Source: an uncultured Fretibacterium sp. (GTDB lineage Bacteria; Synergistota; Synergistia; Synergistales; Aminobacteriaceae). Taken from it: a stretch of DNA of 28,826 nucleotides. Position 1 is the first letter of the stretch; every line of letters starts with the position of its first letter. The stretch lies in NCBI GenBank assembly GCA_937899395.1, contig CALBPU010000134.1:1-28826 (forward strand), in the 5' to 3' direction. The position numbers and the translations under genes are program-made. Below, one piece after another: positions 22,290 to 28,826 of the stretch. The notes under the pieces were generated by a model. That model did not search any database. It worked only from the letters and a program-made list of their open reading frames with translations, and was not told where the DNA came from.

Positions 22290-23249
22290 ATGTTGTTAAG
22301 AGAGAATAACAGAGTTTGTAAAATTTTAGGTACAAAATATCCTTTAATACAAGGCGGAATGGCTTGGGTAGCTAATGCTGAATTAGCTTCGGCCGTAAGT
22401 AACGCAGGTGGTTTAGGTGTCATTGCTGCGGCAGCTACTCCTCCTGAAATCTTAGAACAGGAAATCCTGAAAGCAAAAAAATTAATTGAGCCGGGAAAAC
22501 CTTTCGGACTTAATATTATGTTAATGTCTCCTACTGCTGAAGATGCTTTGGAAGTTGCAGTTAAACATAAAGTCCCTGTTGTTACGACAGGTGCAGGAAG
22601 TCCGGGAAAATTTCTCGAACGCCTTAAACCGATCGGAACAATCGTTATTCCTGTCGTTGCTTCAGTTGCTCAAGCAAAAAGAGTTGAGAAACAAGGAGCA
22701 GATGCTGTCGTTGCTGAAGGAATGGAAGCAGGAGGACATATCGGTGAATTAACTACGATGGTATTAACCCCTCAAATTGCTCAAGCCGTAAAAATTCCTG
22801 TAATCACTGCCGGAGGAGTTGTTGACGGTCGTGGAGTTGTCGCTGCTTTTGCATTAGGAGCTGAAGGTGTTCAAGTCGGAACGAGATTTATTTGCTGCGA
22901 AGAATGTACTGTTCATGAAAATTATAAGAAGGCCGTTTTAGACGCAAGAGACAGAAGCACAGCCGTTACGGGACAATCATTGGGACACCCTGTAAGATGT
23001 TTACGAAACAAATTAACCGCAGAATTTGAGAAACTCGAAGCTAATAACGCTCCGGCCTCTGAAATCGAAGCATTAGGTACGGGGAAATTAAGAGCCGCTG
23101 TAGTGAATGGTGATACTGAATGGGGTTCATTAATGGCAGGACAAAGTGCCGCTATGGTCAACGAAATTTTACCAGCTAAAAAAATTATTGATGATATGTT
23201 TGCTCATGCCGAAAAAATTTTGAATAACATTGGCGAGGTGAAATGTTAA
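22290..23249 (+). CDS. fabK: Enoyl-ACP reductase II (FMN-dependent)
   Basis: 319-aa enzyme performing the last reduction of each elongation cycle. It belongs to the FMN/nitronate monooxygenase-like family, unrelated to FabI and insensitive to triclosan. It begins ILGTKYPLIQGGMAWVANAELASAVSNAGGLG and shows VVAEGMEAGGHIGELTTMVL with the catalytic His150, and then the FMN-phosphate loops ITAGGVVDGRG and LGAEGVQVGTRF. GAGAGGTG precedes the ATG. No fabI or fabL was found here, so FabK is likely the enoyl reductase of this organism. It overlaps fabD by one base (TAATG). Confidence 0.95.
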   Translation: MLLRENNRVCKILGTKYPLIQGGMAWVANAELASAVSNAGGLGVIAAAATPPEILEQEILKAKKLIEPGKPFGLNIMLMSPTAEDALEVAVKHKVPVVTTGAGSPGKFLERLKPIGTIVIPVVASVAQAKRVEKQGADAVVAEGMEAGGHIGELTTMVLTPQIAQAVKIPVITAGGVVDGRGVVAAFALGAEGVQVGTRFICCEECTVHENYKKAVLDARDRSTAVTGQSLGHPVRCLRNKLTAEFEKLEANNAPASEIEALGTGKLRAAVVNGDTEWGSLMAGQSAAMVNEILPAKKIIDDMFAHAEKILNNIGEVKC

Positions 23250-24199
23250 TGAAATATTCGTTATGTTTTCCCGGTCAAGGTTCACAAAGTATAGGAATGG
23301 GAAAAGAAATTTATGACGCTTTCCCTTCAGCAAAAGATATTTTTCATGAAGCTGACGATTCGTTATCATTTAATCTCACGAAATTAATTTTTGAAGGCGA
23401 TGAAAACGAATTAACCCTCACTAAAAATTCTCAGCCCGCAATAATGACTGTATCTATTGCAGCTCTTACTGCCTTAACAAATGAACTTGGAGCGAAATTA
23501 AATCCAGTTTGTGTTGCAGGTCATAGTCTCGGTGAATATACTGCTCTTGTTGCTTCAAACGTAATTTCATTTAGAGACGGCGTTAAACTTGTGAGAAACA
23601 GGGGAATTTTTATGCAGGAGGCTGTTCCTGAAGGTGTAGGAAGCATGGCCGCATTAATGGGAGTTGATGTTGAAGGAGCGAAAAAATTATGCAGCGAAAT
23701 TTCTCCCGATAACGAAATTCAACCCGCTAATTTTAATTCACCCGGCCAGGTTGTTATTTCAGGTTTAACGGAATATATCAACAAAGCCATTGACGAAGCA
23801 AAAAATTTCGGTGCTAAACGTGCAAAAAAATTAAATGTCAGCGCACCCTTTCACAGTAAATTCATGAAACCTGCTGCCGAAAAATTAAAACTCGAATTTG
23901 AAAAAATTTCATGGTCTGAAGCAAAATATGATATTATCGCTAATGTAAATTCTAATCCCGTTAAAAATCCTGATGATATTCGGGATTGTCTTTATGCTCA
24001 GACTTTCAGCCCTGTCTTATGGGAACAGTCAGTTAATTTTATGGTTGATAATTTGGGCGTTAATACATTTTTTGAAATAGGAGCAGGAGAAGTCCTTTCG
24101 GGCTTAATTAAACGGTGCAAAAAAGGTTTGAATTTGTATTCAGGTTCAACACCTCAAAAGCTCGAAAATATTTGCTCAGTAATTGAGGAGAGTAATTAA
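23249..24199 (+). CDS. fabD: Malonyl-CoA:ACP transacylase
   Basis: 316-aa enzyme that loads malonyl groups onto ACP. FPGQGSQSIGMG opens the protein, the nucleophile elbow is VAGHSLGEY (Ser93), and the catalytic His202 lies in SAPFHSKFM. The start is taken at ATG 23249, overlapping the fabK stop as TAATG, with GAGGTG 8 nt upstream. A longer start at 23243 (two residues more) is also open but sits too close to the ribosome site. The product supplies malonyl-ACP to FabF two genes downstream, and malonyl-CoA is also the signal sensed by FapR. Confidence 0.96.
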   Translation: MKYSLCFPGQGSQSIGMGKEIYDAFPSAKDIFHEADDSLSFNLTKLIFEGDENELTLTKNSQPAIMTVSIAALTALTNELGAKLNPVCVAGHSLGEYTALVASNVISFRDGVKLVRNRGIFMQEAVPEGVGSMAALMGVDVEGAKKLCSEISPDNEIQPANFNSPGQVVISGLTEYINKAIDEAKNFGAKRAKKLNVSAPFHSKFMKPAAEKLKLEFEKISWSEAKYDIIANVNSNPVKNPDDIRDCLYAQTFSPVLWEQSVNFMVDNLGVNTFFEIGAGEVLSGLIKRCKKGLNLYSGSTPQKLENICSVIEESN

Positions 24200-24202
24200 A
24201 AA

Positions 24203-24937
24203 ATGTTAGCACTTGTAACAGGAGCTTCAAGAGGAATTGGTAGAGCTGTTGCAATCGAATTAGCAAAAAATAATTTCGATGTCGCTATTAATTTCAACAG
24301 AAGTGAAGAACAGGCATTAAAACTTTGTGATGAAGTTAAAAATTTCGGTGTCGAAGCTGAAATATTCAAAGCAGATGTCAGTGATTATGAACAGGCAGCA
24401 GAGCTTTTCAAGAATATTAAAAATGTAATGCACAGCAACGTATCTGTATTAGTCAACAATGCAGGCATTACACGTGATAATTTGTTAATGAGAATGAAAA
24501 TTGATGATTGGCAAGCCGTCATTAATACAAATTTGAACGCAGCTTTCTATTGTTGTAAGGAAGCTATCAGAGATATGGCAAAAGCTCATTACGGAAGAAT
24601 AATTAACATTGCTTCTGTCGTAGGTTTAACAGGTAATGCAGGGCAGGCAAATTATTCAGCGTCAAAAGCCGGCATAATAGGTTTAACTAAATCAATAGCC
24701 CGTGAATATGCCGAACGTGGGATAACGGCTAATGCTGTTGCGCCGGGATTTATCAATACAGACATGACCGAAATTTTGAAGCCCGAAGTCAAAGAAGCTA
24801 TATTAAATTCTATTCCGTTGAAAAAAATCGGAAACCCGGAAGACGTTGCAAAAGCTGTAATGTTTTTTGCATCAGAGGAAAGCTCTTATATCACAGGTCA
24901 GGTACTCGCAGTTGACGGCGGAATGACTATGTGTTAA
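24203..24937 (+). CDS. fabG: 3-oxoacyl-ACP reductase
   Basis: 244-aa short-chain dehydrogenase that reduces 3-ketoacyl-ACP with NADPH. The nucleotide fold motif is TGASRGIG (6-13), NNAG at 85-88, and the catalytic tetrad is Asn110, Ser138, Tyr151 and Lys155 (YSASK). The helix ALTKSIAREYAxRGITANAVAPGFINTDMT layout is the family standard. GAGGAGAG lies 7 nt before the ATG, inside the end of fabD. The gene lies 3 bp after fabD and 47 bp before acpP. Confidence 0.97.
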   Translation: MLALVTGASRGIGRAVAIELAKNNFDVAINFNRSEEQALKLCDEVKNFGVEAEIFKADVSDYEQAAELFKNIKNVMHSNVSVLVNNAGITRDNLLMRMKIDDWQAVINTNLNAAFYCCKEAIRDMAKAHYGRIINIASVVGLTGNAGQANYSASKAGIIGLTKSIAREYAERGITANAVAPGFINTDMTEILKPEVKEAILNSIPLKKIGNPEDVAKAVMFFASEESSYITGQVLAVDGGMTMC

Positions 24938-24984
24938 AAATAATATCGTGATTTAGTGATAAATTTTAAGGAGGTGAATTTTTT

Positions 24985-25236
24985 ATGACAAGAGAGGAAG
25001 TAGTAGCAAAGTTGAAAAGCATCGTCGCAGATCGTCTTGATGTTGAAGAAGATCAGATAACGGAAGAAAAATCCTTTGTCGAAGACTTAGGCGCAGATTC
25101 GCTTGACATCGTTGAGTTAATCATGGGACTTGAGGACGAGTTCAGAATCGAAATTCCTGATGAAGACGCAGAGAAATTAACTTCAGTAGGTGAAGCTCTG
25201 AGATACACGCTTGAAAAAATCGGTGTGGAGGAGTAA
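24985..25236 (+). CDS. acpP: Acyl carrier protein
   Basis: 83-aa acidic helical protein carrying growing acyl chains on a phosphopantetheine arm. The attachment site is Ser39 in LGADSLDIVELIMGLEDEF. The strong site AAGGAGGTG (24968-24976), followed by an AT-rich spacer, predicts a high rate of translation, as expected for the abundant ACP. It lies between fabG and fabF, as in E. coli. Confidence 0.97.
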   Translation: MTREEVVAKLKSIVADRLDVEEDQITEEKSFVEDLGADSLDIVELIMGLEDEFRIEIPDEDAEKLTSVGEALRYTLEKIGVEE

Positions 25237-25307
25237 TTTAGTAGGGGATAGGATTATTGTATGTTAATTCTGTTCCCGATTTTTTGTATATAAAGGAGTT
25301 GAATTGT

Positions 25308-26552
25308 TTGGAAAAACGAAGACGAGTTGTTGTTACAGGCTTGGGAGCAGTAAGCCCTATTGCGCTCGGTAAAGATAACTTTTGGAAAGCATTAAAAGAA
25401 GGCAAAAACGGCATTGGCCCTATTACTACATTTGATTTAGGAGATTGTCCCGTAACTTTTGGAGCGGAAATCAAGGACTTTGACCCTTCAGTTTATATGC
25501 CCGGTAAAGAAGCAAAGCGTTCTGACCGTGCAATTCATTTTGCGGTTGCAGCTGCGAAAATGGCTGTCGAAGATTCTAAACTAGACACTAAAAGCATTGA
25601 CCCTTACAGATTAGGTGTTTATATCGGTACAGGTCAGGGAGGCATTGAAACATCATTTAACAATTTCAAGATTATGCTTGAGAAAGGTTCAAAACGTGTA
25701 AGTCCTTATTTCATTCCCATGATGATAAGTAACATGTCCACCGCTTATGTCGCAATAGTTCTAGGTGCTAAAGGTCCTAATCTTTGTGTCGTAACTGCAT
25801 GTGCTACATCGTTACACAGCATGGGTGAAGCGTATCATGCGATAATTCGTGATGATGCTGACGTTATAATTTCAGGAGGAACCGAAGCTGCTTTGAGAGC
25901 TATAAGCATGGCCGGTTTTGCTTCAATGAAAGCCCTTTCAACCCGAAATGATGACCCTGAACACGCAAGCAGACCGTTCGACAAAGACAGAGACGGATTT
26001 GTTATGGGTGAAGGAGCAGGCGTTGTAGTTTTGGAGGAATTACAGCACGCATTAAACAGAGGCGCACATATTTACGCAGAATTTACCGGTTATGGAACAT
26101 CTTGCGACGCAGGACATATTACAGCTCCTGACCCTGAAGCTAAAGGAGCCGCATTTGCAACTGAAAAAGCTATTAAAATGTCAGGCTGGGAAAAAACTCA
26201 AGTAGATTATATTAATGCTCACGGAACTTCAACAGGGCTTAACGATAAAATGGAAGCCGGAATGATTAACAAAGTTTTCGGTGAACACGCTAAAAATATC
26301 ACCGTAACTTCTACTAAAAGTATGATCGGACATTGCTTAGGAGCTGCTGGAGGACTTGAAGTAATTGCATCGTTGCAGGCTATCGAAGAAAATTATATAC
26401 ACCCTACATTAAATTATGAGACACCTGATCCTGAATGCGATATTAATATTGCGACAGGTAAGGGTGTTGAAAGAAATGTTAAAAGACTTTTGGTAAACAG
26501 TTTTGGTTTTGGAGGGCACAACGGGGTTTTAGCCTTTGAAAAATATGAGTAG
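25308..26552 (+). CDS. fabF: 3-oxoacyl-ACP synthase II
   Basis: 414-aa condensing enzyme that extends acyl-ACP with malonyl-ACP. The Cys-His-His triad is Cys165 (VVTACATSLHS), His305 (NAHGTSTGLND) and His342 (MIGHCLGAAGG), at nearly the same numbers as in E. coli FabF. The final VNSFGFGGHNG is also typical. The start is TTG at 25308, since AAAGGAG at 25292-25298 lies 9 nt upstream and the protein then begins at the usual point; the open frame extends to 25257 without support. The last bases overlap rnc. FabH and FabZ are missing from the cluster. Confidence 0.96.
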   Translation: MEKRRRVVVTGLGAVSPIALGKDNFWKALKEGKNGIGPITTFDLGDCPVTFGAEIKDFDPSVYMPGKEAKRSDRAIHFAVAAAKMAVEDSKLDTKSIDPYRLGVYIGTGQGGIETSFNNFKIMLEKGSKRVSPYFIPMMISNMSTAYVAIVLGAKGPNLCVVTACATSLHSMGEAYHAIIRDDADVIISGGTEAALRAISMAGFASMKALSTRNDDPEHASRPFDKDRDGFVMGEGAGVVVLEELQHALNRGAHIYAEFTGYGTSCDAGHITAPDPEAKGAAFATEKAIKMSGWEKTQVDYINAHGTSTGLNDKMEAGMINKVFGEHAKNITVTSTKSMIGHCLGAAGGLEVIASLQAIEENYIHPTLNYETPDPECDINIATGKGVERNVKRLLVNSFGFGGHNGVLAFEKYE

Positions 26553-27279
26553 ATTTGACTTTCACAACTCTGAACCTTTACGTAAAAAAGCCAGTTATAC
26601 CGAAGCTCAAGTTGAGGCAATGGAAAAAATTTTGGGTTATACATTCGAGGATAAAATTTTGCTCGAAGAAGCATTAACTCATTCTTCATTCGCTAAAGAT
26701 AATTATCTTGAATACAATAATGAAAGACTTGAATTTTTAGGTGATTCGGTTTTGAGTTTCGTTACAGCTAGAGCATTATTCAGAATGTATCCTGACGCTA
26801 CCGAGGGCGAATTAACCAGAATGAGGGCTGAACTTGTAAAGGCAGAATCACTTTATAGGCGTGCTGAAGCTATCGGCATAACTAAAATGGTTTTACATGG
26901 ACGCTCAATGAAATCTGATAATTTGCCTCATTCAATTTCGTCTGACGCTATGGAGGCTTTAATCGGTGCAATTTGTCTTGACGGAGGAATGGCAGCGGCT
27001 GAACGTATAATCAAAAAATTTTTCTTGAGTGATGCTCAGGAACAGGAAGCTGACGCAGATCCTAAATCAAAATTGCAAATGTGGCTTCAAGCTCATGCGA
27101 TGCCTTTACCGAATTATGAATTAATTTCAGTTGTTGGTCCTTCACATGCTCCTGAATTTACAGTGAGGCTTTACTTAAACGGTTTTGAACATACTGAAAA
27201 AGACAGAAGCAGAAAAGGTGCCGAAGCTAAAGTGGCGAAATTAATTTTGCAAGACCTCGTTGATAAATTCGGTGAATGA
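26545..27279 (+). CDS. rnc: Ribonuclease III
   Basis: Endonuclease of 244 aa that cuts double-stranded RNA in rRNA and mRNA processing. The signature NERLEFLGDSVLSF gives Glu60, Glu63 and Asp67; the second pair of metal ligands is Asp134 and Glu137 in SDAMEALIG. A C-terminal dsRNA-binding domain follows (DPKSKLQMWLQ ... RKGAEAKVAKLILQDL). ATG 26545 overlaps the fabF stop by 8 bp, with no clear ribosome site, so translation is probably coupled; a TTG at 26536 is an alternative. It is common for rnc to follow the fab cluster. Confidence 0.95.
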   Translation: MSRFDFHNSEPLRKKASYTEAQVEAMEKILGYTFEDKILLEEALTHSSFAKDNYLEYNNERLEFLGDSVLSFVTARALFRMYPDATEGELTRMRAELVKAESLYRRAEAIGITKMVLHGRSMKSDNLPHSISSDAMEALIGAICLDGGMAAAERIIKKFFLSDAQEQEADADPKSKLQMWLQAHAMPLPNYELISVVGPSHAPEFTVRLYLNGFEHTEKDRSRKGAEAKVAKLILQDLVDKFGE

Positions 27280-27294
27280 ATAGTTGGCTATACG

Positions 27295-28089
27295 GTGAAT
27301 AGGACAAAAAAATCGTTAATAATTTTAAGCATTATATTAATTTTCAGCAAAGTCGGTTATTGTGATGAAGCGTTGGAAATTGCCGTAACTCATCCGTGGC
27401 TGGCTTTGCTTGCTTCATTCATCGGAGGAGCGGAAGTTCAGGTTAAACCGATTCGGATTTGGAACAATGACGGAGATTTAATTCTAAATGAAAGAGGAAA
27501 AACTTTAAGGGAACTTGAAAATGGTTCAAAAGTAGTTGCTCTTGATGAAAATGACGCTGCTGCGACGGGCTTAAAACAACAAAATTTCAATGTTAAATAT
27601 TTATATAATCCTTTTCCTGTTAATGTTACTGATTTATTTGATCCTTCAGTAATTCCGTTTGTAGCTCAAAGAATTTTGACGTTGCTTTCAGAATGGGACG
27701 CACAAAATTATCCGTATTATCAAAGAAGGCTTGCTGAATTTCAAGCTAGATTATCGGGTTCAATTTTGGTTGGACAAGTATTAAAAGATGTAACAGTAAG
27801 TGATTTAGGCGGCTCATGCGGAGTTTTATTGAGGGCGGCAGGCTGTAAAGTTGAAAGGCCAGAAGGGGAAATTTTGGATAACTGGAAAAAACTGCGTGAT
27901 TATATAGAACAGAAAAAGGCGGAAGGAATAACGATTGTATATGATGATGACACGCCTAAAGCGATAAAAAAATATTTGGCCGGGAAAAAATTTGCTTTTC
28001 ATTGGAAGAGACCCGAAAGAGATTACCCGACATTTTTGCACGAGCAATATATTTCTTTATGGCAATTTCAATCCACACAAAAACGATGA
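27295..28089 (+). CDS. Divergent exported TroA/ZnuA-like protein, 3' end possibly IS-altered
   Basis: 264-aa protein with an export signal (hydrophobic residues 7-19, ending GYC-DE). It resembles the periplasmic metal-binding fold of TroA/ZnuA: VTHPWLALLASFIGG (first strand, His33), VVALDENDAAATGL, YNPFPVNVTDLFDPS near DPHxWxDP, VAQRILTLLSEWDAQNYPYYQRRLAEFQARL (the long linking helix) and later lobes. The usual metal His residues are mostly lost, so metal binding is doubtful. No ABC permease or ATPase gene is near. It starts 15 bp after rnc at a GTG with a weak ribosome site, so it is probably part of the same operon. An IS1-family remnant begins within a few bases of the stop, so the last residues may not be original. 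Confidence 0.5.
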   Translation: MNRTKKSLIILSIILIFSKVGYCDEALEIAVTHPWLALLASFIGGAEVQVKPIRIWNNDGDLILNERGKTLRELENGSKVVALDENDAAATGLKQQNFNVKYLYNPFPVNVTDLFDPSVIPFVAQRILTLLSEWDAQNYPYYQRRLAEFQARLSGSILVGQVLKDVTVSDLGGSCGVLLRAAGCKVERPEGEILDNWKKLRDYIEQKKAEGITIVYDDDTPKAIKKYLAGKKFAFHWKRPERDYPTFLHEQYISLWQFQSTQKR

Positions 28090-28093
28090 TGTA

Positions 28094-28244
28094 GTATACA
28101 CAGACAATATTTGCATATAGTAGAATAATCCCATCAGAAGTACATTGCATTGGTAAAAGGAATACACAGCATATCGAAAGACGACATTTGACATTAAGAA
28201 CTCGCATTAAAAGACTTTGCCGTAAAACAATATGTTTTTCTAAG
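28094..28244 (+). pseudogene. IS1-family transposase remnant
   Basis: In the plus frame from about 28122 the DNA encodes RIIPSEVHCIGKRNTQHIE, followed by RRHLTLRTRIKRLCRKTICF and SK, the conserved C-terminal block of IS1-family transposases (GK-x-NTQ-x-IER ... RTRIKRL-x-RKTICFSKS). Just before it, in another frame, VYTDN looks like the part around a catalytic Asp. Homology stops after FSK; the last 30 or so residues and the element ends are absent. Stops and a frame change show it is inactive. The stretch 28245-28345 is AT-rich and holds nothing recognisable. Confidence 0.7.
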
Positions 28245-28345
28245 TACTATGTCATAATTTTATATTATACACTTTTTGAGTTTTTTTACTATATTTCGTC
28301 GGAAATATTGCCGAACAAAATTGCTTCCTGTTTTGTTAAGATATA

Positions 28346-28376
28346 CAAAAACGGCCTCTCATTTTCGGGAAGCCGT
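28346..28376 (-). terminator. Terminator of the cupin gene
   Basis: On the minus strand ACGGCTTC and GAGGCCGT (28369-28376 with 28351-28358) form an 8-bp stem with one G-T pair, followed by TTTTT. It lies 15 bp past the cupin stop. Confidence 0.7.
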
Positions 28377-28390
28377 CTGAATTTTTTATG

Positions 28391-28762
28391 TTAATTCAAA
28401 TAATTCGGTTTGTTGTAAATCAAGGCAATAAATTCGAGATCTTCATCGGAATTATTTTCGAGTGAATGCCACTGACCTACGTTAATTAAACACACATCGC
28501 CGGCATGAACTTTTGTTTTTTTGCGCTCGCCGTTTTCAGAATCGCCCTCGTAAAAATCTCCCTCACCTTTTAGAATGTAATAAGGTTCGGTGTCGTTTAC
28601 ATGTTGATGCCAACCGACGCTTGAGCCTGAAGGAAGTATGTTGTGAGCATAAAGTCTTCCGTGCCCGTTTAATTCGTCCTTCGAAACTATTTCACGTCTC
28701 AACACTCTGCCTTTTCCGCCTTGAGCACCCTCGATTTCAAATTGTTTTGTTTCACGAACCAT
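28391..28762 (-). CDS. Single-domain cupin protein
   Basis: 123-aa small beta-barrel protein. The cupin metal motif is WHQHVNDTEPYYILKGEG, with His52, His54 and Glu59, and the second motif GDVCLINVGQWHSLEN gives His99. The AHNILPSG stretch before the first motif is common in such proteins. Cupins range from isomerases and dioxygenases to simple binding proteins, and the exact function cannot be told from sequence. The gene is on the minus strand, opposite to the fab operon, with its own terminator. The ribosome site (GGGTAA) is weak. Nothing upstream of it could be recognised in the last 64 bp. Confidence 0.85.
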   Translation of the reverse strand: MVRETKQFEIEGAQGGKGRVLRREIVSKDELNGHGRLYAHNILPSGSSVGWHQHVNDTEPYYILKGEGDFYEGDSENGERKKTKVHAGDVCLINVGQWHSLENNSDEDLEFIALIYNKPNYLN

Positions 28763-28826
28763 AGTTTTTACCCGTTACAGAAAACTTATAAAAAGTTATA
28801 AATTAACTCTTCTGTTTCATTCCTCG

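Noticed and set aside
25257..25307. Extended start of fabF
   Set aside because: No ribosome site; the TTG at 25308 has AAAGGAG 9 nt upstream and gives catalytic residue numbers matching FabF.
28245..28345. Continuation of the IS1 transposase
   Set aside because: The translation loses family residues after FSK; a possible frame change gives only a weak His match, too little to claim.

Overview
The window reads as chromosomal DNA from an AT-rich, diderm bacterium, most probably of the phylum Synergistota. The best marker is the C-terminus of the subtilisin-like protease at 545-2050, which has the GGGCN-hydrophobic-KK layout of the Synergist-CTERM sorting signal. A lipid A-type acyltransferase and a patatin/beta-barrel protein of the PlpD type show that there is an outer membrane. 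A FapR-led fatty-acid operon using FabK also fits. Everything here rests on reading motifs in the sequence; no database search was run.

Layout. 1-509: a decayed tyrosine-integrase start lies beside a tRNA-Thr(CGT), the usual arrangement at a tRNA attachment site. 545-2050: secreted/anchored S8 protease, divergent from guaA (2133-3680), followed by an HU gene with its own promoter and a shared terminator. 4182-8240 (minus strand): LpxL-like acyltransferase, a YqgF/RuvC-like protein, CheX and the patatin outer-membrane protein. 8306-10393 (plus): three tandem paralogues of a zinc-ribbon protein resembling flagellar YvyF, the third overlapping a prepilin peptidase by ATGA; then an exported nucleoside hydrolase. 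11559-12036 (minus): a ZapA-like gene and a small partner gene.

12080-14330 is a graveyard of mobile DNA: a terminator-like hairpin, a 126-bp multi-hairpin MITE-like repeat that cuts a second integrase start, a direct repeat, the C-terminal part of a phage LPD38-type polyvalent protein, and a frameshifted Rpn-family nuclease whose 3' end is joined to the phage gene. After it come gatC-gatA-gatB (Glu/Asp-tRNA amidotransferase), a DtxR/MntR-family metal regulator, and aspS.

20406-28089 is the lipid-synthesis block. A decayed flavin-reductase-like fragment carries the promoter of fapR, and the operon fapR-plsX-fabK-fabD-fabG-acpP-fabF-rnc follows, tightly packed and often overlapping, ending with a divergent TroA/ZnuA-like exported protein. 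A candidate FapR operator overlaps the fapR start codon. An IS1-family transposase remnant abuts the last gene, and a cupin gene lies on the opposite strand at the right edge.

The most unusual items are the three-paralogue zinc-ribbon array coupled to a prepilin peptidase, the chimeric mobile junction at 13.8 kb, the mixed MntR/DtxR metal site in the regulator at 17.8 kb, and the FapR operator placed on its own start codon. Translation starts are often TTG or GTG and are preceded by a stereotyped GGTGAAAATTTT-like leader.
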